A stretch of DNA of 50,704 nt, taken from Nemertoderma westbladi. Taxonomy: Eukaryota > Xenacoelomorpha > Nemertodermatida > Nemertodermatidae. The stretch's first letter is position 1; every line of letters starts with the position of its first letter. Below are positions 49,354-50,704 of this stretch, in pieces. Both the position numbers and the translations under genes were made by a program. Below the pieces are notes generated by a model that saw only the letters and a program-made list of their open reading frames with translations, did no database searches and was not told where the DNA came from. The stretch lies in contig JAUCBJ010001905.1 of NCBI GenBank assembly GCA_032718475.1, positions 1 to 50,704 on the forward strand. Direction: 5' to 3'.

Positions 49354-49855
49354 GGTACGGGTGTATTTGTTTCAGTATTCTGGTACCGGTGTATTTGTTT
49401 CAGTATTCTGGTACCGGTGTATTTGTTTCAGTATTCTGGTACTGGTGTATTTGTTTCAGTATTCTGATAACGGTATATTTGTTTCTGTATGTTGGTACGG
49501 GTGTATTTGTTTCAGTATTCTGGTACCGGTGTATTTGTTTCAGTATTCTGGTACAGGTGTATTTGTTGCAGTATTCTGATAGCGGTACGTATTTGTTTCA
49601 GTATTCTGATACCGGTGTATTTGTTATAGTATTCTGGTACCGGTGTATTTGTTTCAATATTCTGGTACTGGTGTATTTGTTGCAGTATTCTGATAACGGT
49701 ACGTATTTGTTTTAGTATTCTCATACCTGTGTATTTGTTATAGTATTCTGGTACCGGTGTATTTGTTTTAATATTCTGGTACTGTGTATTTGTTTTAATA
49801 TTCTGGTACTGTGTATTTGTTACAGTATTCTGGTAACGCTACGTATTTGTTTCAG
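49354..49855. repeat. 28-bp minisatellite, about 18 copies
   Basis: Units of GGTGTATTTGTTTCAGTATT plus CTGGTACC repeat in tandem. Variants with GGTACGTATTTG are longer by about two bases, others with GTACTGTGTATT are shorter. ORFs on both strands (YLFQYSGTGVF-like) are repeat by-products. Confidence 0.95.
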
Positions 49856-49904
49856 CGCGCGTACTGCCACTAGTATGTCTCTGTTAGTTGAAACAAAATT
49901 GGAA

Positions 49905-50144
49905 CATAATTTAAACATATTAGGAGCCACGTAATGGTGTCCTACCTGCAATGCTATGTATGCCAGTGAAACAAATTTGAAACAAATTAGGAGGGCCGTA
50001 ATGATAGTCTACCGGAGAAATTGAACAATGATGGGCTACGGAGCTCAAAAAAATGGAACAATGTTAAGTATGCCAGTGAAACAAATTAGGAGAGCCGTAA
50101 TGATAGCCTACCGGAATAATTGGAACAATGATGGGCTACGGAGC
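49905..50144. repeat. About 110-bp tandem repeat, 2-2.5 copies
   Basis: GTATGCCAGTGAAACAAA begins at 49958 and 50068. AGGAG, CCGTAATGATAG, CTACCGGA and ACAATGATGGGCTACGGAGC recur at the same offsets. A more diverged copy starts near 49905. Confidence 0.85.
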
Positions 50145-50704
50145 TGCCTGGGTTTTTTGGCTGAACCAGTGGTGGCACGTATGAGGGGGTAAGAAAAGGG
50201 GGAAGGATCTAAAAATAGCACCCAATAGGAAGCTTCTAGCTTCTCGCATTGCTACGGCTACCGGTATCTTGCTTGGCCTCTAGGCTGGTATAATCCTTAT
50301 TTGCGAATAAAGGTAATGTTTTAAAGAACTGGTGTGTAAAACGCGTTTTTGTGCAGTGATGTTTACGATATTATAATTAAACTAACTGCACTAACTATCT
50401 CACATTTATTTAATAATATGTGGTAAAAAAAAGCAACCAACCTATTAATTACAATAATTTACAATAGTTATCGAATGTTCTAGGATGTAAATACTTGCAT
50501 TATTTTATAGGAAATGATTATCAAAAAACGGTTCTTGTAAAAAAAGTTTTGGCAAAAACTGTCCCGCTTTCCGTTTTTGCAAATTTCTGGTACGGCATGA
50601 TTGCTCCGAGTATGTTTGCCGTGCAGTCTGAATAGGGTAGAAAAAGTAGGGGTGGGTGTGTTTGTTACGTTCGGGCGGTCGGTGCGGGTAAATAGTGTGC
50701 GGGA
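50145..50704. other. No recognisable gene to the window edge
   Basis: AT-rich sequence with a GC-richer end (CGGGCGGTCGGTGCGGG, about 50673-50689). That end could begin a promoter or exon outside the window. Confidence 0.4.

Noticed and set aside
49352-49724. YLFQYSGTGVF-like repeat protein
   Set aside because: It is a by-product of the 28-bp minisatellite, with ORFs on both strands and no start context.

Overview
Eukaryotic (metazoan) genomic DNA, AT-rich outside its repeats, with no bacterial-type gene organisation. The TAGGCCTA-type words, degenerate LINE and SINE copies, very many minisatellites and a terminal exon of a G-protein alpha-s gene suggest a marine invertebrate. The phylum cannot be fixed from this window.

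Layout. 1-2000: AT-rich, mostly featureless, with a faint tRNA-derived sequence and an ATGGCGG-type motif. 2016-3130: a 55-bp satellite in two subfamilies. 3871-4412: a fold-back (long hairpin) element. 5384-5512 and 7546-7945: related 21-bp repeats in opposite orientation, on either side of a decayed minus-strand LINE (5935-7450) with a recognisable reverse transcriptase. 9555-43050: a minisatellite locus of about 33.5 kb built from 40-bp units and 31-bp deletion derivatives. It is organised into higher-order repeats (HORs) of several kb. Four of these begin with the same 580-586 bp AT-rich module (M1-M4), and an empty copy of the module's insertion site survives at 17305/17306. The right edge of the array has been duplicated with its unique flank (40774-40947 and 43053-43226). 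43227-46200: AT-rich, with a palindrome cluster, a G20 run, a CTCF-like motif and a tRNA-derived SINE. 46229-46512: a 51-bp minisatellite. 47151-47297, minus strand: the last coding exon of the Gs alpha subunit. It is hidden under a longer plus-strand shadow ORF. 47298-50704: probably the intron upstream of that exon, or intergenic DNA. It holds 61-bp, 28-bp and about 110-bp repeats and two unrecognised minus-strand ORFs (48231-49103).

Only one host gene can be named with confidence (Gs alpha, one exon). No other Gs alpha exon was found by eye in the 3.4 kb upstream of it, so the rest should lie beyond the right edge. The main interest is the giant minisatellite. It preserves a readable history: a plain 40-bp array, 9-bp deletions giving 31-bp units, tandem HOR duplication, a single insertion of M, amplification of M-bearing HORs, internal deletions, and finally a duplication that pulled in unique flanking DNA. 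The long ORFs inside the arrays are by-products of repeat length and are not annotated as genes. All lengths, periods and comparisons were made by eye; nothing was aligned by program or searched in a database.
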